A DNA stretch of 35,809 bases from an uncultured Hyphomicrobiales bacterium (GCA_903885555.1 CAISIV010000047.1:1-35809); one strand, 5' to 3'. Positions 24,526 to 32,775 are shown, counted from the stretch's first letter. Translations and numbers: made by a program. The notes: generated by a model not told the origin, from the sequence alone.

Positions 24526-25310
24526 TACCAACTCCCTGAAGCGCCGCCGCCGCCGGACGACCCGCCACCGCCGGAAAATCCACCGCCGCCGGACGAACTG
24601 CCGCCGCTGCTCGACCCCGCACTGAGCAGAATGTTCAGCGCCAGATTGAGCACGAACCAGCGAAAGCCCGGCCAGGTGATCATCAGGCCGAGGAATATGA
24701 CGATTCCCCCAATGATCAGCCAGTCGGGCGGACCGACCGTTTGCGCGCTGTCGAGCCGCAATGACGGACGCTGCTGCCACTCGGACGCGTCAGTGGTGAG
24801 AACGGTGATGATGTCGTCGACGCCGCGCGTAATGCCGCCGTTGAAATCGCCGGTCTTGAAGCGCGGCGTGATGGCATTGGTGATGATGACCTTCGACAGC
24901 GCGTCGGTCAGCGTGCCTTCGAGGCCGTAACCGACTTCGATGCGGACCCTGTGCTCATTCGGCGCCACCAGCAGCAGCACGCCGTTGTTCTTGTCCTTCT
25001 GCCCGAGCTTCCAGTTCCGGAACAGTTCGTTCGCGTAAGGCTCGATCTCCTGGCCCTCGAGCGAGGAAACCGTCGCGACGACGAGCTGGATGCCGGATTT
25101 CGATTCAAGATCGGCAAGCTTGGGTTCGATCGACTGCCGCGTTTCGGCGGAAACGATGTTCGCCTGATCGACAATGCGTCCGGTGAGTGTCGGAAAATTG
25201 AGTGCAAAGGCGGCAACGAGTGCGCCCAACAGCAGTGCGACGCCCAAGGCCGCGCACAAGGCCGCGCGCAGGCCGCCTTGTGCGAGGCACGAGACGCGGC
25301 CTGCGATCAT
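24525..25310 (-). CDS. TPM-domain protein (YgcG family) with Gly-rich tail
   Basis: This 261-aa protein has an N-terminal hydrophobic signal/anchor (about 15-37) and then a TPM domain at about 40-170: FPTLTGRIVDQANIVS, SGIQLVVATVSSLEGQEIEPYA, RNWKLGQKDKNNGVLLLVAP and RVRIEVGYGLEG are the family landmarks. A hydrophobic helix lies near 200-230, followed by a glycine/serine-rich tail (GGSSSGGGGFSGGGGSSGGG) typical of YgcG proteins. It lies 20 bases after LemA, so the two are probably co-transcribed. Function is not known. Confidence 0.88.
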   Translation of the reverse strand: MIAGRVSCLAQGGLRAALCAALGVALLLGALVAAFALNFPTLTGRIVDQANIVSAETRQSIEPKLADLESKSGIQLVVATVSSLEGQEIEPYANELFRNWKLGQKDKNNGVLLLVAPNEHRVRIEVGYGLEGTLTDALSKVIITNAITPRFKTGDFNGGITRGVDDIITVLTTDASEWQQRPSLRLDSAQTVGPPDWLIIGGIVIFLGLMITWPGFRWFVLNLALNILLSAGSSSGGSSSGGGGFSGGGGSSGGGGASGSW

Positions 25311-25330
25311 GTGAGGCCCCCTGCGGGCGG

Positions 25331-25930
25331 TCAGAATTTCACGGCCGGCGGGGTCTGTGCGTTGTCATTGGCGGCGAACTCGGCCATCGGCTTGTTGCCG
25401 CGGAACAGCGTCGCTGCCCACAGCACGCCCGGGAAGGTCCGCAGCGACGTGTTGTAGACCCGCACGGCCTCGATGTAATCGCGCCGCGCCACCGCGATAC
25501 GGTTTTCCGTGCCTTCGAGTTGCGATTGCAACGCCAGGAAGTTCTGGTTCGATTTCAGCTCCGGATAATTCTCGCTGACCGCGAGCAGCCGACCGAGCGC
25601 GCCGGACAGCTGGTTCTGCGCATCCGTGAACTGCTTGAGTTTCGCCGGATCGTCGAGCTGGGAGACGTCGATCTTGACCTGGGTCGCCTTGGCGCGCGCC
25701 TCGACCACGGCAATCAACACGTCCTTCTCCTGCTTGGCGTAGCCCTGCACGGTGGCGACAAGGTTCGGAATGAGGTCGGCGCGGCGCTGATAATTGTTCT
25801 GGACGTCCGCCCACTTCGCCTTGGCCTGCTCTTCATTGGTCGGGATGGCGTTGTAGCCGCAGCCGGAGACGATCAAGCCGAGCAGGACGACGGCAGCGAT
25901 AGCGCGAATTCGCGAAAATGTCAGGGTCAT
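25331..25930 (-). CDS. lemA: LemA-family lipoprotein
   Basis: This 199-aa protein begins with a lipoprotein signal whose lipobox, VSGC, places the lipidated Cys at residue 23. The LemA coiled-coil core follows: NNYQRRADLIPNLVATVQGY, the ARAKATQVK helix and the long ENYPELKSNQNF segment. LemA is usually an outer or inner membrane-associated protein paired with TPM/YgcG proteins, as here, where two TPM genes follow. GAGGAG lies about 5 bases before the ATG. Function is unsettled. The pairing and order are those commonly seen for this set. Confidence 0.9.
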   Translation of the reverse strand: MTLTFSRIRAIAAVVLLGLIVSGCGYNAIPTNEEQAKAKWADVQNNYQRRADLIPNLVATVQGYAKQEKDVLIAVVEARAKATQVKIDVSQLDDPAKLKQFTDAQNQLSGALGRLLAVSENYPELKSNQNFLALQSQLEGTENRIAVARRDYIEAVRVYNTSLRTFPGVLWAATLFRGNKPMAEFAANDNAQTPPAVKF

Positions 25931-25976
25931 AGGGACTCCTCGGCAGCGGGGAATGGACGTGCGGCGAGCATAGCAG

Positions 25977-26001
25977 AACGGGATCGAAAGTTTGACCCGT
26001 T
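25977..26001. terminator. Hairpin after the alpha/beta-hydrolase-fold gene
   Basis: AACGGG and CCCGTT are exact 6-bp arms, and TCGAA/TTTGA add further pairing inside, leaving a short loop. It lies between the hydrolase-fold gene's stop and lemA, both on the minus strand. There is no T-run, so Rho-independent termination is uncertain; it may be an mRNA-stabilising hairpin. Confidence 0.35.
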
Positions 26002-26031
26002 ACAGACGAATACCGGCTTTATCGAAGTCGA

Positions 26032-26835
26032 TTAAAACCCGACGAAGCCCTTGATCGCCTCCAGGAATTGCTGCGGCTGCTCCAGCGGCGGGCAATGGCC
26101 GCAACCCGGCAACACGATATACTTCGCGCCCTCGACCTTGTCGGCGATCGCCTTGTTGAGCACCGGCGGCGTCGCCTGGTCGAATTCGCCGACCACCACC
26201 AGCGTCGGCATTTTCAGCCGATGCAGCTGCGGCTCGAGGTCGGCTTCCAGCAAAATCCGGCAGGCATGCTGGAAGGCTTTCGGATCGATGCCCATCAGCA
26301 CGCGCTTGCGCTCGTCGATCAGTTCGGGATGCGCGGCGAGATAGGCCGGCGAGAACACGCGCTTGGCCGCGATTTCGGCAATCGCGCCGAGGCCGCCTTC
26401 GGCAACCTTACTCGCCATGATCTCGAACTGCTTTTTGCCTTCCGGCGGAAATGCCGCCGCGGCGTCGCTCACCACCAGCTTTGAAATACGTTCCGGGTGC
26501 GCCAGCGCGAAAGCCAGCGCCACCGTGCCGCCGAAGCCATTGCCCATCAGTACCGCATCCTTGGCGATGCCGAATTCCTCGAAGCCGTCCTCGATACAGG
26601 CGATGTAGGAATCCATCAGCGCCAGCACGCAGGGCTGCGAGCCGTGGAAGCCCGGCAGATTGAACAGCGTCACGCGAAACTTCGCCGCAAGCTGCTCCAG
26701 CACCGGATCGAAGGCATGGCGGTCGGCCAGCAAGGAATGCAGCAACACCAAATCGGGGCCCTTGCCGGTGCGCACCGCGGTCAGCACGCCATGACCGGCG
26801 GTCAGTTGTTCGAATTGCAGATTTTCAACCGGCAT
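26032..26835 (-). CDS. Alpha/beta-hydrolase-fold protein lacking the nucleophile Ser
   Basis: This 267-aa protein has the esterase/lactonase-like alpha/beta-hydrolase fold, with LLHSLLADRHAFDPVL at the oxyanion strand, the acid in VVGEFD (Asp219) and the His in GCGHCP (His247). The nucleophile elbow, usually GxSxG, reads GNGFG: the residue at the Ser position (100, codon at 26536-26538) is Gly (GGC), one base from Ser AGC. The start at 26835 has AGGAGAG about 5 bases upstream; an upstream in-frame start at 26874 has no such site. It follows gentisate dioxygenase and is probably co-transcribed with it. It may be a non-enzymatic or atypical member. Confidence 0.85.
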   Translation of the reverse strand: MPVENLQFEQLTAGHGVLTAVRTGKGPDLVLLHSLLADRHAFDPVLEQLAAKFRVTLFNLPGFHGSQPCVLALMDSYIACIEDGFEEFGIAKDAVLMGNGFGGTVALAFALAHPERISKLVVSDAAAAFPPEGKKQFEIMASKVAEGGLGAIAEIAAKRVFSPAYLAAHPELIDERKRVLMGIDPKAFQHACRILLEADLEPQLHRLKMPTLVVVGEFDQATPPVLNKAIADKVEGAKYIVLPGCGHCPPLEQPQQFLEAIKGFVGF

Positions 26836-26916
26836 GGGTCTCTCCTGGCTCACAAGCAAACGGCCGCGCCGCAAGCGGCGCAGCCGTTATCTTATCAGAA
26901 CGCGAACGCTAGGGGA

Positions 26917-27975
26917 TCAGTTCCCTTCGCGCCAGATGCCGAGCACCTGCTGCGCCGGCTTGTCCGAGATCGAGAACAGTACCGATTCTTCAGCCGGCTC
27001 GTGATGGAAGTTCTTCCACGACGGCACGACGAACACGTCGTTGACGCCCCATTCGAACGGCTTGCCGTCGATGATGGTTTTGCCCTTGCCTTCGGCACAG
27101 GCAAAGATGGTGGCGTCGGTCGAGCGGTAGTCCTCGCCCTTGAAGCCCTTCGGGAACAGCGAGAGATAGGCGCCCATCGTCGGCAGCACCGGGCCGCCGT
27201 TGATCGGGTTGGCGTAACGCACGCGCGCACCGAAACGCTTGTCGATGTCGCCGGTGCCCTTTAGCCGCTCGAGGATCGGACGCATCTTGGCATACGGGTA
27301 GTTCACGACCGGGCTGCGGTTCTGTGTCACCGGCATGCCGTCTGGCAGCACGCCCGAGGCGAAACGGTCGAACGAGTCGCCATCCTCGTGGTTGGTGTTC
27401 TGCATCTTCTCGTCGAAGTGCTCGCCGAACGAGGTCTCGAAGTGATTGACGATGTGCATGTCGAGCACGTCGAGCCACATCACCGGCTGCTTGCCGGGAT
27501 TGCCGTGATCGTGCGGCGCCCAGTTGGCGGTGATGATGAAGTCGCCGTGTTTCATCATGGACTTCTCGCCTTCGACGGCGGTGTAGGCGCCCTCGCCTTC
27601 CAGCACGAAGCGGATGGCGGACGACACGTGACGATGCACGTCGGCGATTTCGCCGGGCATGATCAACTGCACGCCAGCAAACAGCGTGTTGGTGGCGCGC
27701 GACTTGCCGGGCATGCCGGGATTTTCCAGCACCAGCACGCGGCGCTCGGCGTCCTCGGCGCTGATGACTTCACCAGCTTCGAGAATGAGGCGCTTCACAT
27801 CGGAGAATTTCCAGACCGTCGGCAGGATGCTGGTCTTGGGCTCCGGCGTGACGAGGCCCTTCAACACTTCCCACAACGGGGTCATGTGGTACTTGGAAAT
27901 CTTGTCGTAATAGGCCTGCCGCGAGGCCTGCACATTGTGCTTGGGACCGGGCTCGGCGACTGCTTGGACCGACAT
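26917..27975 (-). CDS. Gentisate 1,2-dioxygenase
   Basis: This 352-aa bicupin ring-cleaving dioxygenase opens gentisate to maleylpyruvate with O2 and Fe(II). The metal-binding cupin motif PGEIADVHRHVSSAIRFVLEG has His114 and His116, and WAPHDHGNP supplies His155/His157. The HRHxxSAxRF form is the one seen in gentisate dioxygenases, not the canonical cupin Glu. AGGGAGA lies about 5 bases before the ATG. A promoter with a possible operator lies just upstream (28009-28037). The SDR gene lies upstream on the same strand and the hydrolase-fold gene follows. Confidence 0.9.
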   Translation of the reverse strand: MSVQAVAEPGPKHNVQASRQAYYDKISKYHMTPLWEVLKGLVTPEPKTSILPTVWKFSDVKRLILEAGEVISAEDAERRVLVLENPGMPGKSRATNTLFAGVQLIMPGEIADVHRHVSSAIRFVLEGEGAYTAVEGEKSMMKHGDFIITANWAPHDHGNPGKQPVMWLDVLDMHIVNHFETSFGEHFDEKMQNTNHEDGDSFDRFASGVLPDGMPVTQNRSPVVNYPYAKMRPILERLKGTGDIDKRFGARVRYANPINGGPVLPTMGAYLSLFPKGFKGEDYRSTDATIFACAEGKGKTIIDGKPFEWGVNDVFVVPSWKNFHHEPAEESVLFSISDKPAQQVLGIWREGN

Positions 27976-27991
27976 GACGTTCTCCCTGAGA

Positions 27992-28009
27992 TAGTTCGAT
28001 TTGAAACTA
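27992..28009 (-). promoter_or_regulatory. Candidate operator before gentisate dioxygenase
   Basis: TAGTT-CGATTTGA-AACTA has exact 5-bp outer arms, and inside it TTCGATTTGAA is a TTC/GAA palindrome. It sits immediately downstream of the -10 hexamer, at the transcription start, where a repressor would act. Small palindromes like this are typical of MarR- or GntR-type regulators of aromatic operons, but no regulator gene is in the window, so the identity is open. Confidence 0.4.
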
Positions 28010-28037
28010 GTATACCGCCGCTACCCCCGGCTGGAAA
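28009..28037 (-). promoter_or_regulatory. Putative sigma70-type promoter for gentisate dioxygenase
   Basis: Reading the minus strand, TTTCCA (28032-28037) is separated by 17 bases from TATACT (28009-28014). The -10 differs from TATAAT at one position and the -35 shares 4 of 6 with TTGACA. This lies 34 bases before the dioxygenase start, in the 93-base gap after the SDR gene. The dioxygenase therefore probably has its own promoter. Confidence 0.4.
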
Positions 28038-28068
28038 GCCGCCAAGGGCATGTAACTAATTTAGCTCC

Positions 28069-28833
28069 CTAATTGTTGATCGCCCCGCCATCGACCACAA
28101 TCGACTGCCCGGTGATGAAATCGCTGTCGTTCGAGGCCAGAAACACCAGCGTGCCGAGCAGATCTTCCGGATAGGCGTCACGCTTGAAGGCGCGAGCGTT
28201 GCGCACCGGCACGCGCTCGTCCTCGACGTGCTGGGTGTTCTGCAGGCCCGTGTCGCTGAGGATGTAGCCCGGCGACAGCGAGTTCACGGCAATGCCGTAC
28301 TGGCCAAGCTCGCGCGACAGCGCCCGCGTGAAGGCCAGAATGGCACCCTTGGAGGTGACATAAGGCAGCATGCGCGGCACGCCTTTGTAGGGCGAGCCGG
28401 AGGCGATGTTGATGATCTTGCCGCTGCGGCGCTCCATCATGTGCGGCGCCACATGGCGCACCATGAGATACGAGCCGCGCACGTTGACGGCCATCACCTT
28501 GTCCCAAAGATCCGGGTCCCACTCCAGGAAGCTGCGCGGCGTCAGCGTCGAATAGACCGCGGCGTTATTGACCAGGATATCGATCTGCCCGAAGCGCTCG
28601 ACGGTCTGCGCCACCAGGTTCTTGATCGCCTTCTCGTCGCTGACGTCGCATTTCATGCTCGCCACGCTGTCGGCGCCATGACGGCCGGCGATTTCGGCCA
28701 CCAGATCCTTGCCGTCGGCGATATCGGCTATCATCACGCGGGCGCCTTCGGCGGCCAGCGCCTGCGAGTAATGCCGGCCGATACCCTTGGCCCCGCCGGT
28801 GACGATGGCGATTTTTCCTTCAAGCCGCGCCAT
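28069..28833 (-). CDS. SDR-family oxidoreductase
   Basis: This 254-aa classical short-chain dehydrogenase has the Rossmann glycine motif TGGAKGIG (12-19), NNAA in LVNNAAVYS, the active-site Ser in IASGS, YVTSK as the YxxxK catalytic pair, and SLSPGYI. Cofactor preference and substrate are not clear. The start at 28833 has GGGAGG about 5 bases upstream; an extension to 29022 has arginine- and proline-rich codons that look like an antisense shadow. It is divergent from the SnoaL-like gene and upstream of gentisate dioxygenase. Confidence 0.9.
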   Translation of the reverse strand: MARLEGKIAIVTGGAKGIGRHYSQALAAEGARVMIADIADGKDLVAEIAGRHGADSVASMKCDVSDEKAIKNLVAQTVERFGQIDILVNNAAVYSTLTPRSFLEWDPDLWDKVMAVNVRGSYLMVRHVAPHMMERRSGKIINIASGSPYKGVPRMLPYVTSKGAILAFTRALSRELGQYGIAVNSLSPGYILSDTGLQNTQHVEDERVPVRNARAFKRDAYPEDLLGTLVFLASNDSDFITGQSIVVDGGAINN

Positions 28834-28927
28834 TGACGCCTCCCATCCCTGTGCGCTTCTTTTGTTCCATCCGTGTATAAAGCCATGGAGGCCCGGCACA
28901 AGACCGGGCGCGGCGGGGAAACATACG

Positions 28928-29527
28928 ATGGCCAAGCACGACTCCGATCGTCTCGCGATCCGCGCCCTGATCGAGAACTGGGTGATCTGGCGCGACGCCC
29001 GGCTGTGGGATCGTTTCCGCAAGATCTGGCACGCCGATGGACAGATGTGGGCGACCTGGTTTCAGGGCAGCTTCGAGGAATTCATCAAGGTCAGCCAGCA
29101 AGGCTACGATCACGGCGTGCGCATCAACCACATGCTCGGCGCCATCACCATCGACATCAAAGGCAAGCGCGCCATCGCCCAGACCAAGCTTTCCATCGCG
29201 CAGCGCGCCAAGGTCGAGGGCGTGCCGTGCGACGTCACCTGCCATGGCCGCGCCTACGACTTCATAGAAAAGCGCAAAGGCAAATGGGGCATCGTGATGC
29301 GCCGCCACATCTATGAGAAGGATCGCATCGATCCGGTCGATCCGTCGGCCACGCTCAAGCTCGACAAGAAACTGCTGGCGAGCTTTCCGGAAGGCTATCG
29401 CCACCTCGCCTATCTGCAGACGCAGATCGGCTACACCATCAAGGACGAACTGCCCGGGCTGGATGGACCGCCGCTCGACGCGCTTTACGCCAAAGGCGAG
29501 GCGTGGCTGAAGGGCAAAAAACTGTGA
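28928..29527 (+). CDS. SnoaL-like (NTF2-fold) protein
   Basis: This 199-aa protein starts at MAKHDSDR, with GGGGAAA upstream. The N-terminal ALIENWVIWRDARLWDRF helix, the HADGQMWATWFQG strand and the FIEKRKGKWGIVMRRHIYEKD strand are typical of SnoaL/NTF2-like proteins, which act as isomerases, dehydratases or binding proteins in aromatic and polyketide metabolism. No catalytic residue can be assigned with confidence. It is the first gene of a plus-strand unit with the DoxX-like and flavin oxidoreductase genes. Function is inferred only from fold-like pattern and place. Confidence 0.7.
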   Translation: MAKHDSDRLAIRALIENWVIWRDARLWDRFRKIWHADGQMWATWFQGSFEEFIKVSQQGYDHGVRINHMLGAITIDIKGKRAIAQTKLSIAQRAKVEGVPCDVTCHGRAYDFIEKRKGKWGIVMRRHIYEKDRIDPVDPSATLKLDKKLLASFPEGYRHLAYLQTQIGYTIKDELPGLDGPPLDALYAKGEAWLKGKKL

Positions 29528-29570
29528 CAAGAAGCTTTAAGATGCGCCATTAGATTGTTTTGGGGGAAGC

Positions 29571-29957
29571 ATGTCATTTGCCGACAAGTTCAATCTGCTG
29601 AACGAGTTCAATCTGCTGCGCATTGTCTGCGCTCTGTTTTTCATTCCGCACATCGTCGCCAAATTCACAGTGCCGCAGGCGCTGCAGTTCTACGTCAATG
29701 TCGGCTTCAAGCCGCCGGCATTCTGGATGTATCTGGCCGGCACCATCGAGAGCTTCCTGACCGTCGGCTTGCTGTTCGATATCCTCACGCCGTTCGTCGG
29801 CTTCATCGCCTTCATCCATCTGATGGTCGCCGCCGCCGCCACCTACAAATTGACCAAAAGCTGGATCTGGGTGATCGGCGGCATCGAATTCTGCGTGTTC
29901 TGGGCGCTCTGCTGCCTGGTGGTCGCCATGCACGCCTATCACACCACCGGCCTCTAA
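29571..29957 (+). CDS. DoxX-like small membrane protein
   Basis: This 128-aa protein is almost entirely four hydrophobic helices (about 14-32, 48-68, 72-92 and 98-120), with an N-terminal amphipathic part (MSFADKFNLLNEFNLLR). It resembles DoxX-family membrane proteins, some of which are linked to terminal oxidases or redox systems. It lies 43 bases after the SnoaL-like gene and 39 bases before the flavin oxidoreductase. Co-transcription with the oxidoreductase is likely; a redox link is only inferred. Confidence 0.75.
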   Translation: MSFADKFNLLNEFNLLRIVCALFFIPHIVAKFTVPQALQFYVNVGFKPPAFWMYLAGTIESFLTVGLLFDILTPFVGFIAFIHLMVAAAATYKLTKSWIWVIGGIEFCVFWALCCLVVAMHAYHTTGL

Positions 29958-29996
29958 AAGCCGTTCCCGCATTTCAATCTGAAAGGAAAGTCTCCG

Positions 29997-31115
29997 ATGG
30001 CTAGTGCTCTGTTCTCTCCGATCACCATGCGCGGTCTTACTTTGCCGAACCGCGTCGTCGTGTCGCCGATGTGCCAGTACAATTCCGACAACGGTTCGTG
30101 CAACGACTGGCATCTGATGCATCTCGGCAATATGTCGCTCGGCGCCGCCGGTCTTGTCATCACGGAAATGACCAACGTCAATCCGCAAGGCCGCATCTCG
30201 CCGAAATGCGCCGGCATCTGGTCGGACGAGAACGAAGCAGCCCTCAAGCGCGTGCTCGACTTCTGCCGCAAATACGGCGTGGCGAAACTCGGCGTGCAAC
30301 TGGCGCATGCCGGCCGCAAGGGCCCGCAGGTACCTCCCGGCCTCGGCGGCAAGCCGATGCAGCCGACCGACGAAGGCGGCTGGGTGCCGGAAGCGCCGTC
30401 CGCCATTGCCTACGACACCGGCTGGGCCGTGCCGAAGGCGCTGACCAAAGACGACATGAAGCGCCTGATCGAGGAATTCGTGTCCTCGACCATGCGGCTC
30501 GACCGTATTGGCGTGGACTTGATCGAATTGCACGGCGCGCATGGTTATCTGCTGCATCAGTTCCTGTCGCCGCTGTCGAACCAGCGCACCGATGAATACG
30601 GCGGCTCGACCGAGAACCGCATGCGCTTCCCGCTCGAAGTGTTCGACGCCGTGCGCAAGACCTGGCCTGAGGCGAAACCGCTCGGCATCCGCGTCTCGGC
30701 GACCGACTGGGTCGATGGCGGCTGGACGCCGGAAGAAACCGTAACCTTCGCCAAGGCGCTCAAGGCGCGCGGCTGCGACTACATGGACGTCACCACCGGC
30801 GGTCTGCATCCGGCACAGAAGATTCCGTTGGCGCCCGGCTACCAGGTGCCGTTCTCGGAGAAGGTGAAGAAGGAAAGCGGCCTGACCACCATGACGGTCG
30901 GCCTGATTGCCGGCTACCAGCAGGCGGAAGACATCGTCGCCTCCGGCAAGGCCGACATGGTGGCGATCGCGCGCGCTGCGATCTGGGATCCGCGCTGGGC
31001 CTGGCATGCGGCCGAAGAACTCGGCGCCGAAACGCCCTACGCGCCGAAAACCATGGCCGGACATCCCAAGATGCGCCCGCAACTCTTTCCGAAGCGCGCG
31101 CAACCCGCGAGCTGA
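29997..31115 (+). CDS. Old-yellow-enzyme-type NADH:flavin oxidoreductase (YqjM-like)
   Basis: This 372-aa FMN-binding TIM barrel is an old-yellow-enzyme ene-reductase. VVVSPMCQYNSD puts a Cys at residue 26, as in the YqjM (thermophilic-like) group, where this Cys tunes the flavin. QLAHAGRKG, ELHGAHGYLLHQFLSP (substrate-binding His residues) and QRTDEYGGSTENRMRF are family motifs. Such enzymes reduce activated C=C bonds with NAD(P)H. GGAAAG lies about 8 bases before the ATG. Its substrate in this aromatic block is unknown. Confidence 0.92.
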   Translation: MASALFSPITMRGLTLPNRVVVSPMCQYNSDNGSCNDWHLMHLGNMSLGAAGLVITEMTNVNPQGRISPKCAGIWSDENEAALKRVLDFCRKYGVAKLGVQLAHAGRKGPQVPPGLGGKPMQPTDEGGWVPEAPSAIAYDTGWAVPKALTKDDMKRLIEEFVSSTMRLDRIGVDLIELHGAHGYLLHQFLSPLSNQRTDEYGGSTENRMRFPLEVFDAVRKTWPEAKPLGIRVSATDWVDGGWTPEETVTFAKALKARGCDYMDVTTGGLHPAQKIPLAPGYQVPFSEKVKKESGLTTMTVGLIAGYQQAEDIVASGKADMVAIARAAIWDPRWAWHAAEELGAETPYAPKTMAGHPKMRPQLFPKRAQPAS

Positions 31116-31122
31116 AACAAAT

Positions 31123-31152
31123 CGCCCATTCCCGCGCAGGCGGGAATGGGCG
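31123..31152. terminator. Perfect 13-bp hairpin between convergent genes (REP-like)
   Basis: CGCCCATTCCCGC-GCAG-GCGGGAATGGGCG is a perfect 13-bp stem with a 4-base loop, located where the flavin oxidoreductase and FMN reductase genes converge. No T-run follows, but the position fits a bidirectional terminator. The core CATTCCCGC...GCGGGAATG resembles a repeat widespread in alphaproteobacterial intergenic regions, so it may also be a dispersed palindromic element. Confidence 0.6.
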
Positions 31153-31160
31153 CATTCATT

Positions 31161-31724
31161 TTAGATCTTCACGCGCTTGATGAACTTCGCGAACGCGGCG
31201 AGCTGCTGCTTGACGATGTCCCGCGCCGGTTCGTCGACCAGCAGTCCGGTCGTCTCGTCGATCTTCTTGGCGGCGAAGTTGATCAAGATTTCCGGCTTGC
31301 CGAACATCTGCGCATCGATCGACATCAGCGCCATGCGCAAGTGATACTGCATGCGGCCACCGCCCATCTGGCCGGCCGAGGCCGACTGCAACGCCACCGG
31401 CTTGTCCTTGAACGGCACGTCCTTGAGCTTCGACACCCAGTCGATGGCGTTCTTCAGACCGCCCGGAATCGACCAGTTATATTCCGGCGAGACGATGATG
31501 ACGCCGTCGGTGGCGCGGATCGCATCGGCGAAAGCGGTAACGCCGGCCGGCACCCCGGCAGCCTGGACGTCGGTGCTATAGATGGGGAAATCGGCAAAGG
31601 ACGGCGCGACGCTGAAGGAGAGCTCGGGCGGCGCCAGCGACGGCAAGGTGGCCATCACCGCGGCGTTGATCGAGCCTTTGCGCAGCGAACCGCAAATCGT
31701 AACAATCTTCAACTGGTCAGCCAT
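31161..31724 (-). CDS. NADPH-dependent FMN reductase
   Basis: This 187-aa flavodoxin-like oxidoreductase has the phosphate-binding loop CGSLRKGS after the first strand and the flavin motif SPEYNWSIPGGLKNAIDW, both standard for NADPH-dependent FMN reductases. Such enzymes supply reduced flavin or reduce quinones and similar acceptors. ATG at 31724 was chosen; an in-frame TTG at 31745 would add 7 residues. It follows the Bug gene by 28 bases on the minus strand, so the two may be co-transcribed. Confidence 0.9.
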   Translation of the reverse strand: MADQLKIVTICGSLRKGSINAAVMATLPSLAPPELSFSVAPSFADFPIYSTDVQAAGVPAGVTAFADAIRATDGVIIVSPEYNWSIPGGLKNAIDWVSKLKDVPFKDKPVALQSASAGQMGGGRMQYHLRMALMSIDAQMFGKPEILINFAAKKIDETTGLLVDEPARDIVKQQLAAFAKFIKRVKI

Positions 31725-31751
31725 TTCCGTTTTCCCTATGCCCAATCCGCA

Positions 31752-32732
31752 CTACTGCGGCGTCAGACCCGCCTTGTCGCGCACCGCCTGCCATTTCGCA
31801 ACTTCTCCGGCGATGTGTTTTTCGAAATCGCCAGGGCCGAGCAGCCGCGCCGTGGTGCCCGCCTTCTCCATCTGGGCCTTGATCTCCGGCCGCGCCACGA
31901 TCTCCTTGAGCGCGGCAAAGGTCTTGTCGACGATCGGCTGCGGCATCCCGGCGGGGTAAAGCCAGCCGTACCAGCCGCTCACGGCGTAGCCGGGAATGCC
32001 GGATTCCGCGACGGTGGGCACGTTGGGAATGGCGTACCAGCGCTCCGGCGTACAGACCGCGAGAAGTTTCAGTTCGCCGGCCTCGACCTGCCCGCGCACC
32101 GAGTGCAGGCTTTCGACCGCGTAATCGACTTCCTTGCCGAGCAGCGCGCCGATCACGCCCGGCGTTCCCCGAAATGGAATATGTTTCACGTCGATGCCGG
32201 TCGATTGGCTGATAACTTCGCCGGCCATGTGCTGCGTCGAGCCGAGCCCCACGCTGGCGATATTCAGTTTGCCGGGCTGCGCCTTGGCCAGCGCTATCAG
32301 ACCTTTGAGATCGTTGGCCGGGAAATCCTTGCGCGCGACGACGACAAAAGCCGAGTCCGCCACCAGCGCGACCGGCGTGAAATCCTTCACGGCGTCGTAT
32401 TTCACCGCCTTGACCATCGCCGCAGAAACCGTGTGCCCGGCGCTGATCATGGTGGCGGTGTAACCGTCCTTGTCGGCTTTGACGACTTGCTCGCCGGCAA
32501 TCGCGCCACCGGCGCCCGGCTTGTTCTCGACCAGAACGGATTGATTTAATTTCTCCGACAGCGCCTGCGCGATGATGCGGGCCACGATGTCAGTGCCACC
32601 GCCGGCGCCGAAGCCGACGATGAGGCGGATCGGTCTGTCGTTCGGCCATTCGGCCTTCGCGAGGGATGCGAAAAGCAAAACGGCGGCCGCAAGGACCGCC
32701 GCAAATTTTGCGCCAAAGTCCGCGCGTTGCAT
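31752..32732 (-). CDS. Bug/TctC-family substrate-binding protein
   Basis: This 326-aa TTT-family binding protein is the third in the window. A Sec signal ends near AKA before EWPNDRPIR, followed by the family segment PIRLIVGFGAGGGTDIVAR and the GLGSTQHMAGEVISQ loop. ATG at 32732 was chosen because GGGGAGGA lies about 5 bases upstream; a GTG at 32756 would add 8 residues without such a site. It precedes the FMN reductase gene and lies after the FAH-family gene. No transporter membrane genes are present; a carboxylate ligand is assumed from the family. Confidence 0.92.
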   Translation of the reverse strand: MQRADFGAKFAAVLAAAVLLFASLAKAEWPNDRPIRLIVGFGAGGGTDIVARIIAQALSEKLNQSVLVENKPGAGGAIAGEQVVKADKDGYTATMISAGHTVSAAMVKAVKYDAVKDFTPVALVADSAFVVVARKDFPANDLKGLIALAKAQPGKLNIASVGLGSTQHMAGEVISQSTGIDVKHIPFRGTPGVIGALLGKEVDYAVESLHSVRGQVEAGELKLLAVCTPERWYAIPNVPTVAESGIPGYAVSGWYGWLYPAGMPQPIVDKTFAALKEIVARPEIKAQMEKAGTTARLLGPGDFEKHIAGEVAKWQAVRDKAGLTPQ

Positions 32733-32775
32733 GACATCCTCCCCTGGTCCGGGCACGATTTAATCGTGCCCTGCG

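Noticed and set aside
24526-24780. N-terminal extension of the second TPM gene
   Set aside because: It lies fully within the upstream TPM gene in another frame and is arginine-rich; the TAATG junction marks the real start.
28834-29022. N-terminal extension of the SDR gene
   Set aside because: It overlaps the divergent SnoaL-like gene, has no SDR-like sequence, and the ATG at 28833 has a good ribosome site directly before the Rossmann fold.
29574-31103. Minus-strand ORF of 509 codons opposite the DoxX-like and flavin oxidoreductase genes
   Set aside because: It is an antisense shadow; the plus-strand product matches the YqjM group over its full length.
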